Origin: Dehalococcoidia bacterium | Lineage (GTDB): Bacteria; Chloroflexota; Dehalococcoidia; SpSt-223 | Direction of reading: 5' to 3' | Assembly (NCBI GenBank): GCA_025054935.1 | Contig: JANWZD010000001.1 | Location: forward strand, 265,008-329,007 | DNA: 64,000 nucleotides | Shown here: piece after piece, positions 1 through 8,402 of the stretch | Layout: each line of letters opens with the position of its first letter | Numbering within the stretch: the stretch's first letter is position 1 | Made by a program: the position numbers and the translations under genes | The notes under the pieces: generated by a model | What the model was told of the DNA's origin: nothing | Databases searched by the model: none | Seen by the model: the letters and a program-made list of their open reading frames with translations, nothing else

Positions 1-1
1 C

Positions 2-1666
2 CTTGCAGCGCCCGACCGGCTCGACCGAGCGAAGAGCATCGGCTTCAACTGGGTGAAGGTGATCGGGTCATGGAAGGCGGTACAGCCGACGGACCGTCAC
101 TCTTTCAATTGGGCTGGTCTTGATGGCGATGTCGAGCGCGCTGTCTCGCGGGGGATGCGGATCCTGCTGCGCGTGGACGAGCCGCCGAGCTGGGCCACCG
201 GAACAGAGGCGCGCAATGCCCCGCCGCTCGATGACAGCGCGCTGGCCGACTTCCTTGCCGCCGTCGCAACACGGTACCGCGGGAAGATCCAGGCCTATCA
301 GATCTGGAACGAGCAGAATACGAGCCTCGAATGGGGCGGGCGGCCCCCCGACCCGGCGAAATATGCGCGGATGCTGAAAGCGCTCTACCCCAAGGTGAAA
401 GCGGCCGACCCGAACGCGCTCATTGTGCTCGGCGGCCTCGCAACGACGGGAGACGCTGGAACAGGAGCCGAGGCGTGGGGAGACCTTGTCTATCTCCGCG
501 CGCTTTATGAGCATGGCGCAAAAGGCTTCTTCGACGCCATCGCCAGCCATGCCTATGGCGGGCCCTACGCGCCGGAGACGCCGGCCAGCGCGGCGCCGCT
601 CGGCGTGTACTTCCGGCGCGCCGAGGATCATCGGAAGATCGCGGAGCAATTCGGCGACGACCCGGCCGTGTGGATCACCGAATTTGGCTGGCTGCACAAC
701 TTCGAGGCACCGCGGTGCGACCTCGCCACCTACGACCCGTACCGCGCGCCATGGCATGTCAGCGAGGCGACCCAAGCCGACTACCTTGTCCGCGCCTTCC
801 GCTATGCCCACCAAAACTGGCCGTGGGTTGGGCCGATGTTCATCTATAACCTCGACTTTGCGATTGACCCGTGGCGAGTGCGGTGTGATCCCAACCGCTT
901 TTTCTCCCTCGTTCGAGGCAACGGAGCTCCCTCTCTCGCGATGAGCGCTCTCGCCGCCATGCCTCGTTGGGAACAGGAGCCGCCGGTGGCGATCGTCCGG
1001 CCGATCCTGCCTGTCATCGCCGACACGTGGTTCACTCTCGCTTGGACGGGAAGCGACGCGATCAGCGGCATTTCCAGCTATGACGTTCAGTATCGGGTGC
1101 TGCCAGACGGAGCCTGGAAACCGCTCGTCTCCAACATCGCCGATACCCTGCTGGATGTCGAGGTCGCCGACCGCCAGACCTATCAGTTTCGGGTTCAGCC
1201 GATGGATTGGGCGGGCAATCGCGGCGCTTGGGCAGAGAGCGGGGTCACGACAGTCAGCCTGAGCGGCTATCTGATGCCCATTCCCGCTTCGGTCACCCTC
1301 TGGCTCACTCCGACGTCCGGCTCCACGGTGACGCTCTCGCTGCAGAACGTCGGCGGCGCCGCGCTGACATGGACCGCGGCTCCCGACCAGCCGTGGCTGG
1401 CCGTCGCGCCGACCGGGGGCTCGCTCGAACGCGGCCAGCGGACGATGATCACGGTCACAGTGACGGGCGGTCTCCCTCGAGGGACCCATGTCGGCGCGAT
1501 TGTGCTTGGGGGGGACGCCTGGCGCACTGGCGGGCCGGTCCGGATTGAGGTTCAGGTCAGCGACCTAGTCGATCGGCGCTTCCTCCCGCTGGTGAACGTT
1601 CCGGGCGCGCCTCCGACTGCCATCACCGCAGACGCGCGACGCCGAGCGCGTGCCGACGCGCCGTAA
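2..1666 (+). CDS. Secreted glycoside hydrolase-like protein, 5' end outside the window
   Basis: The frame is open from base 2, so the gene starts before the window. The visible part carries a (beta/alpha)8 glycosidase-like fold with two acidic signatures of clan GH-A: WNEQN (Glu codon 311-313, expected acid/base) and WITEFGW (Glu codon 680-682, expected nucleophile). These resemble GH39-type and cellulase-like enzymes. After the catalytic part comes a fibronectin-III-like segment (about bases 960-1250) and a BACON-like beta domain (LTWTAAPDQPWL region, about 1330-1550). The C-terminus has the RRFLPLV motif, a type of tail I recall from secreted Chloroflexota proteins. Substrate cannot be read from sequence; a polysaccharide or glycoprotein outside the cell is likely. 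It converges on thrC with a 50-base gap. Confidence 0.75.
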   Translation, partial: LAAPDRLDRAKSIGFNWVKVIGSWKAVQPTDRHSFNWAGLDGDVERAVSRGMRILLRVDEPPSWATGTEARNAPPLDDSALADFLAAVATRYRGKIQAYQIWNEQNTSLEWGGRPPDPAKYARMLKALYPKVKAADPNALIVLGGLATTGDAGTGAEAWGDLVYLRALYEHGAKGFFDAIASHAYGGPYAPETPASAAPLGVYFRRAEDHRKIAEQFGDDPAVWITEFGWLHNFEAPRCDLATYDPYRAPWHVSEATQADYLVRAFRYAHQNWPWVGPMFIYNLDFAIDPWRVRCDPNRFFSLVRGNGAPSLAMSALAAMPRWEQEPPVAIVRPILPVIADTWFTLAWTGSDAISGISSYDVQYRVLPDGAWKPLVSNIADTLLDVEVADRQTYQFRVQPMDWAGNRGAWAESGVTTVSLSGYLMPIPASVTLWLTPTSGSTVTLSLQNVGGAALTWTAAPDQPWLAVAPTGGSLERGQRTMITVTVTGGLPRGTHVGAIVLGGDAWRTGGPVRIEVQVSDLVDRRFLPLVNVPGAPPTAITADARRRARADAP

Positions 1667-1716
1667 GCGCCAGGATAGTCTGCGGGCGCGGAAGCGGCGG
1701 CGGTCCCGAGGCTGCG

Positions 1717-3081
1717 TCAGCGGCTGAGAGCTTCGCTTCGCCGGAACTGCTCGATAGCCCGGATGATCGCGGCCCGGTCCGCCGGCACGCGGATCGGCCG
1801 ATTGGCGAACGTTCCCGCGATCGGCTGCGAGCATTGGATGACGCGGGTTTCCGTGACGAACTCCTCGTAGAGTTCGCCGAGGTGATAGCGGACCGTGTAA
1901 TCGGGGTCCTTCAGCACATTTCCCGTCAGGATCGCGACGACATCTTCATCCGGGCTGACGGCGGTGTCTGTGCCCGATTCGACGAGCTGGGCGATCCCGG
2001 CGATCGCAGCTGCCGATGCCGGCTCGCAGCCTATCCCATCGCGGCCGACCATCGCTTTGGCATCCGCAATCGCCTGCTCGCTTACCTCAGTGACCCAGCC
2101 GTTTGTCCAGTCAACGGCACGCATCGCCTTCTTCCAACTGACTGGCCGCCCGATCTTGATTGCGGTCGCGAGCGTTTTGGGATGCACGGTGATAAGGCGC
2201 GTCGGGTCGCCGCTCGTGATCGTCCGATAGAACGGGTCGGCGCCAGAGGCTTGGACAACGGTGACGCGCGGGAGCTTATCGATAAACCCGAGGTCGTACA
2301 GCTCCTTTAGGCCCTTTCCAATCGCGGAGCTGTTGCCAAGGTTGCCGCCCGGCACGACGATCCGGTCGGGAGGGTTCCAGTTGCGTTGGTGCAGGAGCTC
2401 GATTGCGATTGTCTTCTGCCCTTCGAGCCGAAACGGATTGATCGAGTTGAGCACGTAAATGCCGATTTCGTCGGCAACGTCACGCATCAGTTCTTGGGCG
2501 TCGTCAAAATCGCCCTCGACCATCAGCGTCAGGGCGCCGTAATCGAGCGCCTGCGACAGCTTGCCGAACGTGATCTGCCCGTCGGGCACCAGCACAATCC
2601 CGAGCATGCCCGCGCGCGCCGCATAGGCCGCCATCGAGGCGGAGGTATTGCCGGTCGAGGCGCACAGGACAGCCGTCATGCCGAGGATGCGCGCCTCCGT
2701 CACGCCCGTCGCCATGCCGTTGTCTTTGAAAGAGCCGGTCGGGTTGAAGCCGAGGTGCTTTACGGTCAAGCGGTTGAGGCCACAGTAGCGCGCGGTGCGC
2801 GGGGCATCGAGCAGCGGCGTGTTCCCCTCAGGGTAGGTGACGATCTGCGACTCGTCGTCATAAAACGGCAGCAGCTCGCGGTAGCGCCAGACGCCGCTCC
2901 GGTCGATGGGGTTGGGAGAGGCGAGCCGCTCGGTCCAGAGCCGCTTCAGCTTTTCGGGGTCGATCGGCCCAAAGTCGTAGACGACGTCGAGAAGGTCGCC
3001 ACAGTGGTCACAGCGATAGCGCGGCTGGTCTGTTGGGAAGGAGGCAGCGCAGGCGATACAGCGCAACGAGGCGCGATTCAT
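1717..3081 (-). CDS. thrC: Threonine synthase
   Basis: PLP-dependent enzyme converting O-phosphohomoserine to threonine in the cytoplasm. It has 454 residues, of the long form with an N-terminal zinc ribbon (C8, C11, C24, C27) before the fold-type II core. The PLP lysine is K119 in NPTGSFKDNG, and the phosphate-binding ASTGNTSAS loop follows. The C-terminal part retains the GCEPASAA and LTGNVLKDP motifs typical of ThrC. The start is ATG at 3081. A TAGAAT box on the minus strand lies at 3109-3114, about 27 nt upstream, without a recognisable -35. It stands alone: the neighbour downstream is convergent and the one upstream divergent. Confidence 0.95.
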   Translation of the reverse strand: MNRASLRCIACAASFPTDQPRYRCDHCGDLLDVVYDFGPIDPEKLKRLWTERLASPNPIDRSGVWRYRELLPFYDDESQIVTYPEGNTPLLDAPRTARYCGLNRLTVKHLGFNPTGSFKDNGMATGVTEARILGMTAVLCASTGNTSASMAAYAARAGMLGIVLVPDGQITFGKLSQALDYGALTLMVEGDFDDAQELMRDVADEIGIYVLNSINPFRLEGQKTIAIELLHQRNWNPPDRIVVPGGNLGNSSAIGKGLKELYDLGFIDKLPRVTVVQASGADPFYRTITSGDPTRLITVHPKTLATAIKIGRPVSWKKAMRAVDWTNGWVTEVSEQAIADAKAMVGRDGIGCEPASAAAIAGIAQLVESGTDTAVSPDEDVVAILTGNVLKDPDYTVRYHLGELYEEFVTETRVIQCSQPIAGTFANRPIRVPADRAAIIRAIEQFRRSEALSR

Positions 3082-3138
3082 GCGGCAGTACTCCCGATAT
3101 GCTGCTCCATTCTACATCACTTCCCCGCCGCGCCTGCG

Positions 3139-3168
3139 TTGATTCCCGCGGAAATGGCTGGCTATACT
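3139..3168 (+). promoter_or_regulatory. Sigma-70-type promoter of the greA-like gene
   Basis: TTGATT at 3139-3144, an 18-nt spacer and TATACT at 3163-3168. The predicted start of transcription lies about 20 nt before the chosen ATG at 3194, with a purine-rich GAGGTGGGG ribosome site between them. Confidence 0.7.
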
Positions 3169-3193
3169 GGCTACAGAGGTGGGGAAAGCAGCG

Positions 3194-4000
3194 ATGAATG
3201 ACTCGAAGTCCGTTGGTGAACTCTCGAGGGAGTATCTCGACTCCCTGCGGCAGAAAAAAGTAAGCACGCAGGATCTTGCGAATGCGCAGCAGGAGGTGCT
3301 GCGGTTCGTGCGGTGGTTCAACTCCGACCAGCTGGTGCGCTCGCTCCGCCCGTCGGATATTGAGCGCTACGTCGAAGAGGTCTCCCGGACCGCCGCCGGC
3401 TCGCCGGGCAAGCTTCAGCCGGTGCGAGATATGCTCGCCTACGCCAAGAAGCACGGCTATACGAGCGAGAACCTCGCAGCGCACGTGCGGGTCCGCCGGC
3501 CGACGACACGCAAGAACGGCAAGAATGAGGTGCGCGAAGTTCAGCGCATCCAGATGACGGCAGAGGGGCTCGAGCAGCTGAAGGCAGACTTGCAAGCGCT
3601 CTACGCCCTGCGCCCCCTCATCGCTGAAGAACTGGCGCGGGCAATGGCGGACAAAGATTTTCGGGAGAATGCGCCGCTCGATGCCGCCCGCGACCGCCAA
3701 GCGCAGGTTGAGGCGCGGATCCGCGAACTGGAGGCGCAGATCCGGATGGCGGAGGTCGTCACCCATACCGATCGGGCGGAGCGCGTCGCTCTCGGCCGAA
3801 CGGTGACACTGATCGACCTTGACGAGCAGGAAGAGGTCCGCTTCGTTCTCGTCTCGCCCAGTGAGGTCGACATCCGCGCTGGGCGCATCTCGACCAACTC
3901 GCCGACGGGCCGCATGCTGCTCGACCGCCGGGTGGGCGACGAAATCTCGGTCGAGGCGCCGGCAGGGCGGGTCCGCTACCGCGTCGTCAAGATCGAGTAG
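3194..4000 (+). CDS. GreA/GreB-type transcript cleavage factor fused to an N-terminal recombinase SAM-like domain
   Basis: The protein has 268 residues, against about 158 for normal GreA. Residues 1-105 look like the core-binding SAM-like helical domain of tyrosine recombinases (SVGELSREYLDSL, then FVRWFNSDQLVRSLRPSDIE); no catalytic recombinase domain follows. Residues 118-190 form the Gre coiled coil, with tip acidic residues D155 and E158 in DFREN, equivalent to the DLSEN tip that coordinates Mg in the RNA polymerase secondary channel. Residues 195-268 are the FKBP-like C-terminal domain (STNSPTGRMLLDRRVGDE). Expected role: rescue of backtracked RNA polymerase. The extra domain could bind DNA or polymerase, which is inference. 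A GTG start at 3179 is possible, but ATG 3194 has the better ribosome site. Confidence 0.88.
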   Translation: MNDSKSVGELSREYLDSLRQKKVSTQDLANAQQEVLRFVRWFNSDQLVRSLRPSDIERYVEEVSRTAAGSPGKLQPVRDMLAYAKKHGYTSENLAAHVRVRRPTTRKNGKNEVREVQRIQMTAEGLEQLKADLQALYALRPLIAEELARAMADKDFRENAPLDAARDRQAQVEARIRELEAQIRMAEVVTHTDRAERVALGRTVTLIDLDEQEEVRFVLVSPSEVDIRAGRISTNSPTGRMLLDRRVGDEISVEAPAGRVRYRVVKIE

Positions 4001-4082
4001 CGGGCTGGCGCGGCCGGCAGGCGCTCCCGCAAGGCCCTCGCCCATGAGCAGAGGGAGGCGAGCAGGCAGCCGCAGGGAGAGG

Positions 4083-5504
4083 CTAGCCTGCGGCGAGATC
4101 AATGGGCCGCAGCTTCCAGAAGTAGTTGTAGTACCCGCCGCCCTCGTGCAGGCGGCGGAAGGTCAGTTCAACGCGCAGCCCAATCCGTGCCAGCGAGGCT
4201 GGGGCGTCGGTCATTTGGCCGTAGAAGCGCCCTCCCCCGTCAAGGTCAGCGACGAGCATCGCAGTCGGCGGGTCAGGCGTGGGGAATAAGTGATCGCGCG
4301 TGAAGGTGTACACCGTTCCGCGGCGCCCAAGCGGAAAATCTTCCATCTGATCCTTCGCGCGGCAGCGGCGGCAGATCCGCTGGCGAGGAAAGCTGATATC
4401 GCCGCAGACGGTGCAGCGGGTGGCAAGGAGCCGCAGGTCTTGTTTCTGCTCTTTCCAGAGCAGCGCGAGCGACGAGTAGGGCTGGAGCGGCTCCTGCTCG
4501 ATGACGTTGCGGAAAGCGAGAAACCGCTCGTAGTTCTCAAGCGGCCGGCGCTGCGCAATCTCCGCAGTCACCCCGCGCCCATGCGTCGCTTGGCCGATCG
4601 CGTCCGTCGCGCGGAAGAGCAGAACATCGCTGTTGCCGCTCCCGTAGGAGACGACGAGAACGCGGTCGCCGGGCTGCAGATCTTCAAGTGCCCACGCAAG
4701 CAGGAGCAGCGGCAACGCCGACCCGACGTCGCCAACCTGGCCGAGGAGCGGGTCGTCTGGAATGCTGCCGGCGGGAAAACCGAGGCCGGCGAGCGCGCTC
4801 GTATAGGCGCGCCGGTCGGGAGCGGCGACGGCCACCCGGGCGATGTCGCTGGGGGCGAGGCCGAAATGCTGCAGCGCTCCCGCGATCGCGTCGCGAACGA
4901 TACGCTGGTAGCCATAGGCGGTCACAAAGGCGGTGTCGCCCCGCTGCGGCATCGGCTCGCGCTCAGTGCGCCAGATGTCGGTGAACTCCTCGCTCAGCGA
5001 ATAGATCCCGTCGAAGGTCGCAAGCGGCGTGCCCTCACCGAGGACAAAGGCGACAGCCCCGTCGCCGGTCGTCTGTTCAAGGTCCGAGCCCGGCTCGCCG
5101 ACGCGCACCTCCGAGGCCGCAACGATCGCCCGCTGCGCGGAACCGGCCCGGATCGCGTCGAAGGCGCTCTTGAGCGCAGCCGTGCCGGCGCGGTGCGAGC
5201 CCGTCACGTCGAGGGTTGAGGCGGTGCGCGGCAGCCCGCAGACCGCCGCGATCAGGGTCGAGCCTTGCTTTTCGTGATACGGCGATGAGTTGCTCGCGAA
5301 GAACACCGCATCCGGGAGCGGGCCGGAGAGTGCCGCCAGCGCCGCCTCAGCCGCGCTCACGGCCATTGTCAGGGCATCCTCGTCGAAGTTGGCAACTGCG
5401 CGCTCTCCCGCTCCAAACGACGATCCCCAGGCCTTGCCGACAATGTTGCGGGCGAGCCGATACCGCGGAATGTGCGCTCCGAACGACAAGATCCCAACAG
5501 CCAC
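4083..5504 (-). CDS. HMG-CoA-synthase-like thiolase-fold protein fused to a DUF35 OB-fold
   Basis: Residues 1-340 match the HMG-CoA synthase/KAS III half of the thiolase superfamily (GILSFGAHIPRYRL, TGDGAVAFVLGEG, SYGSGNSDV). Residues 360-470 are a DUF35 module: a rubredoxin-like zinc ribbon (C364, C367, C378, C381) followed by an OB fold. Such fusions are known among acyl-CoA-binding proteins near thiolases. The nucleophilic Cys expected before the RAGTAAL segment is His104 here, and the HxP motif of HMGS reads AAP at about 228. Condensation by the usual Cys mechanism is therefore doubtful; acyl-CoA binding or a scaffold role is possible. No acetyl-CoA acetyltransferase lies adjacent. Confidence 0.85.
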   Translation of the reverse strand: MAVGILSFGAHIPRYRLARNIVGKAWGSSFGAGERAVANFDEDALTMAVSAAEAALAALSGPLPDAVFFASNSSPYHEKQGSTLIAAVCGLPRTASTLDVTGSHRAGTAALKSAFDAIRAGSAQRAIVAASEVRVGEPGSDLEQTTGDGAVAFVLGEGTPLATFDGIYSLSEEFTDIWRTEREPMPQRGDTAFVTAYGYQRIVRDAIAGALQHFGLAPSDIARVAVAAPDRRAYTSALAGLGFPAGSIPDDPLLGQVGDVGSALPLLLLAWALEDLQPGDRVLVVSYGSGNSDVLLFRATDAIGQATHGRGVTAEIAQRRPLENYERFLAFRNVIEQEPLQPYSSLALLWKEQKQDLRLLATRCTVCGDISFPRQRICRRCRAKDQMEDFPLGRRGTVYTFTRDHLFPTPDPPTAMLVADLDGGGRFYGQMTDAPASLARIGLRVELTFRRLHEGGGYYNYFWKLRPIDLAAG

Positions 5505-5539
5505 GGTCAGTCCTCAGCTCTCGCCATCATGGGGGCAAC

Positions 5540-5569
5540 AGTATACGAATCGCGGATTCGGAGCGTCAA
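5540..5569 (-). promoter_or_regulatory. Promoter of the HMGS/DUF35 gene
   Basis: Read on the minus strand: TTGACG (5569-5564), an 18-nt spacer and TATACT (5545-5540). It is about 36 nt upstream of the ATG at 5504 and back to back with the tRNA-Asp promoter. Confidence 0.7.
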
Positions 5570-5594
5570 CGCCAGCCATGGCGCAGCGCGCGCC

Positions 5595-5624
5595 TTGCAA
5601 TCGGTCTGCCTGCTTCGGTACAAT
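5595..5624 (+). promoter_or_regulatory. Promoter of tRNA-Asp
   Basis: TTGCAA at 5595-5600, an 18-nt spacer and TACAAT at 5619-5624. It sits 15 nt before the mature 5' end of the tRNA. Confidence 0.65.
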
Positions 5625-5639
5625 GAGGGTGCCTCCTCT

Positions 5640-5713
5640 GGCCCCGTGGTGTAGCGGCCTAACATGCCACCCTGTCACGGTGGAGATCGAGGGTTCGAAT
5701 CCCTTCGGGGTCG
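5640..5713 (+). tRNA. tRNA-Asp (GTC)
   Basis: Cloverleaf with acceptor stem GGCCCCG/CGGGGTC, D arm TGTAGCGGCCTAACA, anticodon loop CTGTCAC with anticodon GTC, T arm GAGGGTTCGAATCCCTT and discriminator G. The CCA end is not encoded. Confidence 0.95.
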
Positions 5714-5730
5714 CCGTTTCTTGCGACAAA

Positions 5731-5756
5731 GAGCCGGGCAGTTTCCCGGCTCTTCT
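5731..5756 (+). terminator. Terminator after tRNA-Asp
   Basis: An 8-bp perfect inverted repeat GAGCCGGG/CCCGGCTC with a 6-nt loop, followed by TTCT. The T-run is short. It may serve both the tRNA and the convergent gene ending at 5776. Confidence 0.6.
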
Positions 5757-5775
5757 GCATTCTCCAGCCTTCCTG

Positions 5776-6108
5776 CTAGGTGAGCGGCTTAATCCCTTTC
5801 ATCTGACGGATCTCCTCCACCGGCCGGGGATCGATCGTCAGCCCGCTCAGCACCCGCGCGATGTACGCTTTCCGCGCCGCTTCAAGCTCTTTCTTCTCTT
5901 CCTCATTCGGCTGGTAGTGGTCGACCTCTTCCGGCGTGACACTACCGCGCTTGGCGAGCAGCCGCTCTAGGATCATCAGCCGGTCTTTCGTCACCCAAAG
6001 CTCGTTCGCCATCGTGATGAGCACGGCCATCAGCCGGTCGAGATTCGGGTCGTCGAAGTATTGCGGGCGCGGATCTTGGATCGTCGGAGCGGTGTGCGGT
6101 GCGTTCAT
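5776..6108 (-). CDS. Uncharacterised 110-residue protein
   Basis: No family recognised. It begins MNAPHTAP and has a helical middle (NLDRLMAVLITMANELWVTK) and a charged helix rich in Glu and Lys (NEEEKKELEAARKAY). It has no signal peptide or membrane segment, so it is probably cytosolic and all-alpha. The ATG at 6108 is preceded by GAGGACGAGG; an open frame continues upstream, but its residues look non-coding. It is transcribed towards the tRNA-Asp terminator and may belong to the run of minus-strand genes from 7976. Confidence 0.6.
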   Translation of the reverse strand: MNAPHTAPTIQDPRPQYFDDPNLDRLMAVLITMANELWVTKDRLMILERLLAKRGSVTPEEVDHYQPNEEEKKELEAARKAYIARVLSGLTIDPRPVEEIRQMKGIKPLT

Positions 6109-6270
6109 CCTCGTCCTCGCTTCTCTGCTGAGTAGTGTGCGGCGCGCCGTTTCGTTCAAGAGGGGCTGAAGGACGGCTCGGCGGCACGCGCGACCTTCGC
6201 CTTCCGAACGCTCTCCGAGCAAAGTCTAACGGATGAGCCGCCGCCAGACGTCTCGTCCTCGCGAGCCTCG

Positions 6271-6570
6271 TCAGCGGCTGCCGATGAACGCCAACGCGCC
6301 GATGACGAGGATGACGGCAAGGGCGAAAAGCGAAGCGATAACCAGCTGCGCAGCGCCAAGCGCGATGCCCGCGATCGCCAGTTCGCGGCCTGTCTGGCTC
6401 GGGTCGGCGCGAAGGGAGCGGAGGCCGAGGAGACCCACCACCATCGCAACGATACCAAAGGGGAAACTGCAGAGCGGCGAGATGAAGCACGAGAATACCC
6501 CGCCCGCGCCCGTCAGGAGGCTGATGAGGGCGAACAGGTTAGTTCGCGCAGGGGGCGGGTACTCGATCAT
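6271..6570 (-). CDS. DUF4190-type small membrane protein
   Basis: The protein has 99 residues and two hydrophobic hairpins. It has the DUF4190 layout: NLFALISLLTGAGGVFSCF, then PFGIVAMVVGLLGLRSL, then a conserved G-RELAIAGIALG turn and a final membrane helix. Function of the family is unknown. Its ATG overlaps the stop of the MFS gene (ATGA, 6567-6570), so it is translationally coupled and probably in one mRNA with it. Confidence 0.8.
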   Translation of the reverse strand: MIEYPPPARTNLFALISLLTGAGGVFSCFISPLCSFPFGIVAMVVGLLGLRSLRADPSQTGRELAIAGIALGAAQLVIASLFALAVILVIGALAFIGSR

Positions 6571-7976
6571 GCCGCGCCATGCTGGGGGGTCGGGAGGGGG
6601 CGGGAGCCGCGCTCCTTCCCGCGCAGCCGGAGGATCGGCAGCACCGAAACGAGTGAGAGCACGCCGAAGCTGACAAAAACAAGTTCATAGCCGGCGACGG
6701 GCGTCGCGGCAGAACTGACTGCCGCTCCGGTCAGGGCGAAAGCCGCCGAGCTGCCGATGCTGTTCATGACTGACTGGAGCGCGTTGGCGATCGCGCGCTC
6801 ACTCGAGCGCGTTTCCCGAATGACGATATAGCGGAGCGGCGTGCCGAGCGTGGCCGACAGCCCGATGCCGCTGACGACGAAGCCGCCGATGACACCGACC
6901 CACGTTTGCTGAGCGACGCCGATCCAGATCGAGCCGACCCCGGCAATGAAGCTGCCCACGAGCAAGACGAGGCGCGGCCCAAACCGGTCGATGAGCAGCC
7001 CGTTCAGCGGCGTAGCGACCGTCATCACCGCGGCCACGAGCGCCGCGATCGCGCCGGCGGCGGCAGGCTCGACGCCGAGAAGCACCTCGACCGTTGTCGG
7101 CACAAACGCTCGCGTCGCCATCATCGCCCCGCCGACGATGCTGAGCAGATAGACCAAGCGGATCTGCCGGTTCTGGAAGAGGCGGAGGTCGACGATCGGG
7201 TTCTCCGCCCGGCGCTCGACCAGCACCCACGGCACCCCGAGCAGGAGAGCGAGCAGAAGAACCCCGCCGACCGCAGGCTCAAAGAGGCCGAGCCAAGGGC
7301 GATCGCCGCTGAGGCGCGAGAGGCCGTAGACGAGGGCGGTAAGCGCGGCAGTGAGGAGGAGAAGACCGGCGAAATCAAACCGGCCGCTGACCGACCGTCG
7401 AACTGCGGGGATGACGCGGACCGCCAGCAGCACCAGCACGGCGGCAATCGGCAGGTTGATCAGAAACAGGCCGCGCCAGCCAAGGACGGCAAGGATCGCC
7501 CCCCCGAGCGCCGGCCCAACGATGGCAGAGAGCCCCCAGAGGGTTCCGATCAAGCCGAGCGCCGCTCCCTGCCGTTCGCGAGGGTAGACATCGCCAATCA
7601 GCGCGGTCGCCACCGGAATGACGCCGCTCGCGCCGAACGCTTGGATGGCGCGTCCGGCGAGAAGCATCCAGAAATCAAGCGCGAGAAGACAGACGAGCGA
7701 CCCCAGCCCGAAGAGGCCGAGGCACAGCATATAAATCGGCCGGCGGCCGTACATGTCTGACAGCTTCGCCATCAGCGAGAGGCCGGCGACGTTGCCGAGG
7801 ATGTAGAGGGTAAAAACCCACGTCAGGTCGCGGACGTCGATGGCAAAGGCACGCCCGAGCTCGGTGAAGGCGGGGGTGACGAGGGAGGCGTTCAGCGCCC
7901 CCATAAAAGTGCCCAGCATCAGGGTTGGGAGCAGGAGCGGCGATACCACAGGCGAGGCGGCAGATTGTTCGCGCAT
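6567..7976 (-). CDS. MFS drug-efflux-type permease, DHA2 (14-TM) family
   Basis: The protein has 469 residues and is strongly hydrophobic, with the motif A signature KLSDMYGRRPIYM (about residue 75) between TM2 and TM3 and the antiporter motif C region GLSAIVGPALGG in TM5. The length fits the 14-helix EmrB/QacA-like group that exports drugs in exchange for protons. The substrate cannot be predicted. It begins at ATG 7976 and is followed by the coupled DUF4190 gene; no TetR-type regulator lies nearby. Confidence 0.85.
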   Translation of the reverse strand: MREQSAASPVVSPLLLPTLMLGTFMGALNASLVTPAFTELGRAFAIDVRDLTWVFTLYILGNVAGLSLMAKLSDMYGRRPIYMLCLGLFGLGSLVCLLALDFWMLLAGRAIQAFGASGVIPVATALIGDVYPRERQGAALGLIGTLWGLSAIVGPALGGAILAVLGWRGLFLINLPIAAVLVLLAVRVIPAVRRSVSGRFDFAGLLLLTAALTALVYGLSRLSGDRPWLGLFEPAVGGVLLLALLLGVPWVLVERRAENPIVDLRLFQNRQIRLVYLLSIVGGAMMATRAFVPTTVEVLLGVEPAAAGAIAALVAAVMTVATPLNGLLIDRFGPRLVLLVGSFIAGVGSIWIGVAQQTWVGVIGGFVVSGIGLSATLGTPLRYIVIRETRSSERAIANALQSVMNSIGSSAAFALTGAAVSSAATPVAGYELVFVSFGVLSLVSVLPILRLRGKERGSRPLPTPQHGAA

Positions 7977-8079
7977 TTCGACAAACCTTCAAGTTTTGTG
8001 TCCACGTCGCGCGACAGCGAACCGCCGACGACCGCTCATTGTCAAAGAGAGTGCGCGCCGTCCGCAACACGTCGGTCTG

Positions 8080-8259
8080 CTACAGGTTGGCCCGTTCGCG
8101 GATCTCGTCGAGCATGCGTTCCCATGCTGGCTGGGCGACTGGCGCGCCCGGGAGAGGAACCCGGTGGCCGCATTGGAGACAAATCCAGCAGGGGGGCTGC
8201 TCCCCAGCGAGGTATTGATCCCCTCGACAGCGGGGGCAGGCGCGGCGTCGCAACGGCAT
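8080..8259 (-). CDS. 59-residue zinc-ribbon protein
   Basis: A small frame not easily seen by length filters. It starts MPLRRRACPRC and has two CxxC knuckles: C8/C11 and C27/C30, with C24 beside the second. A CGHRVPLPG turn is followed by an amphipathic helix (WERMLDEIRERANL). This is the pattern of a single treble-clef or zinc-ribbon fold, seen in small nucleic-acid or protein-binding proteins. The ribosome site is weak (GAGG 13 nt before the ATG). It lies between ssb and the MFS gene on the same strand; it could be read through from ssb. Confidence 0.6.
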   Translation of the reverse strand: MPLRRRACPRCRGDQYLAGEQPPCWICLQCGHRVPLPGAPVAQPAWERMLDEIRERANL

Positions 8260-8402
8260 CGGGCAGGTTCGGCCTCGAGGCAGGGTGTCGATCGGTTCAA
8301 TCGTTCTTTTCGGCAGCAGAGCGGCGCTCGCGCAGCGACCGCGCTGCGTTATCGCTCGGAGAGAGGGCGGCGCGGGACGTTGCCGTCAGCCTCGCCCGTC
8401 GC

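Noticed and set aside
68-1489. Long minus-strand open frame opposite the glycosidase gene
   Set aside because: Arg-rich and without motifs or a ribosome site; it mirrors a well-supported gene in high-GC DNA.
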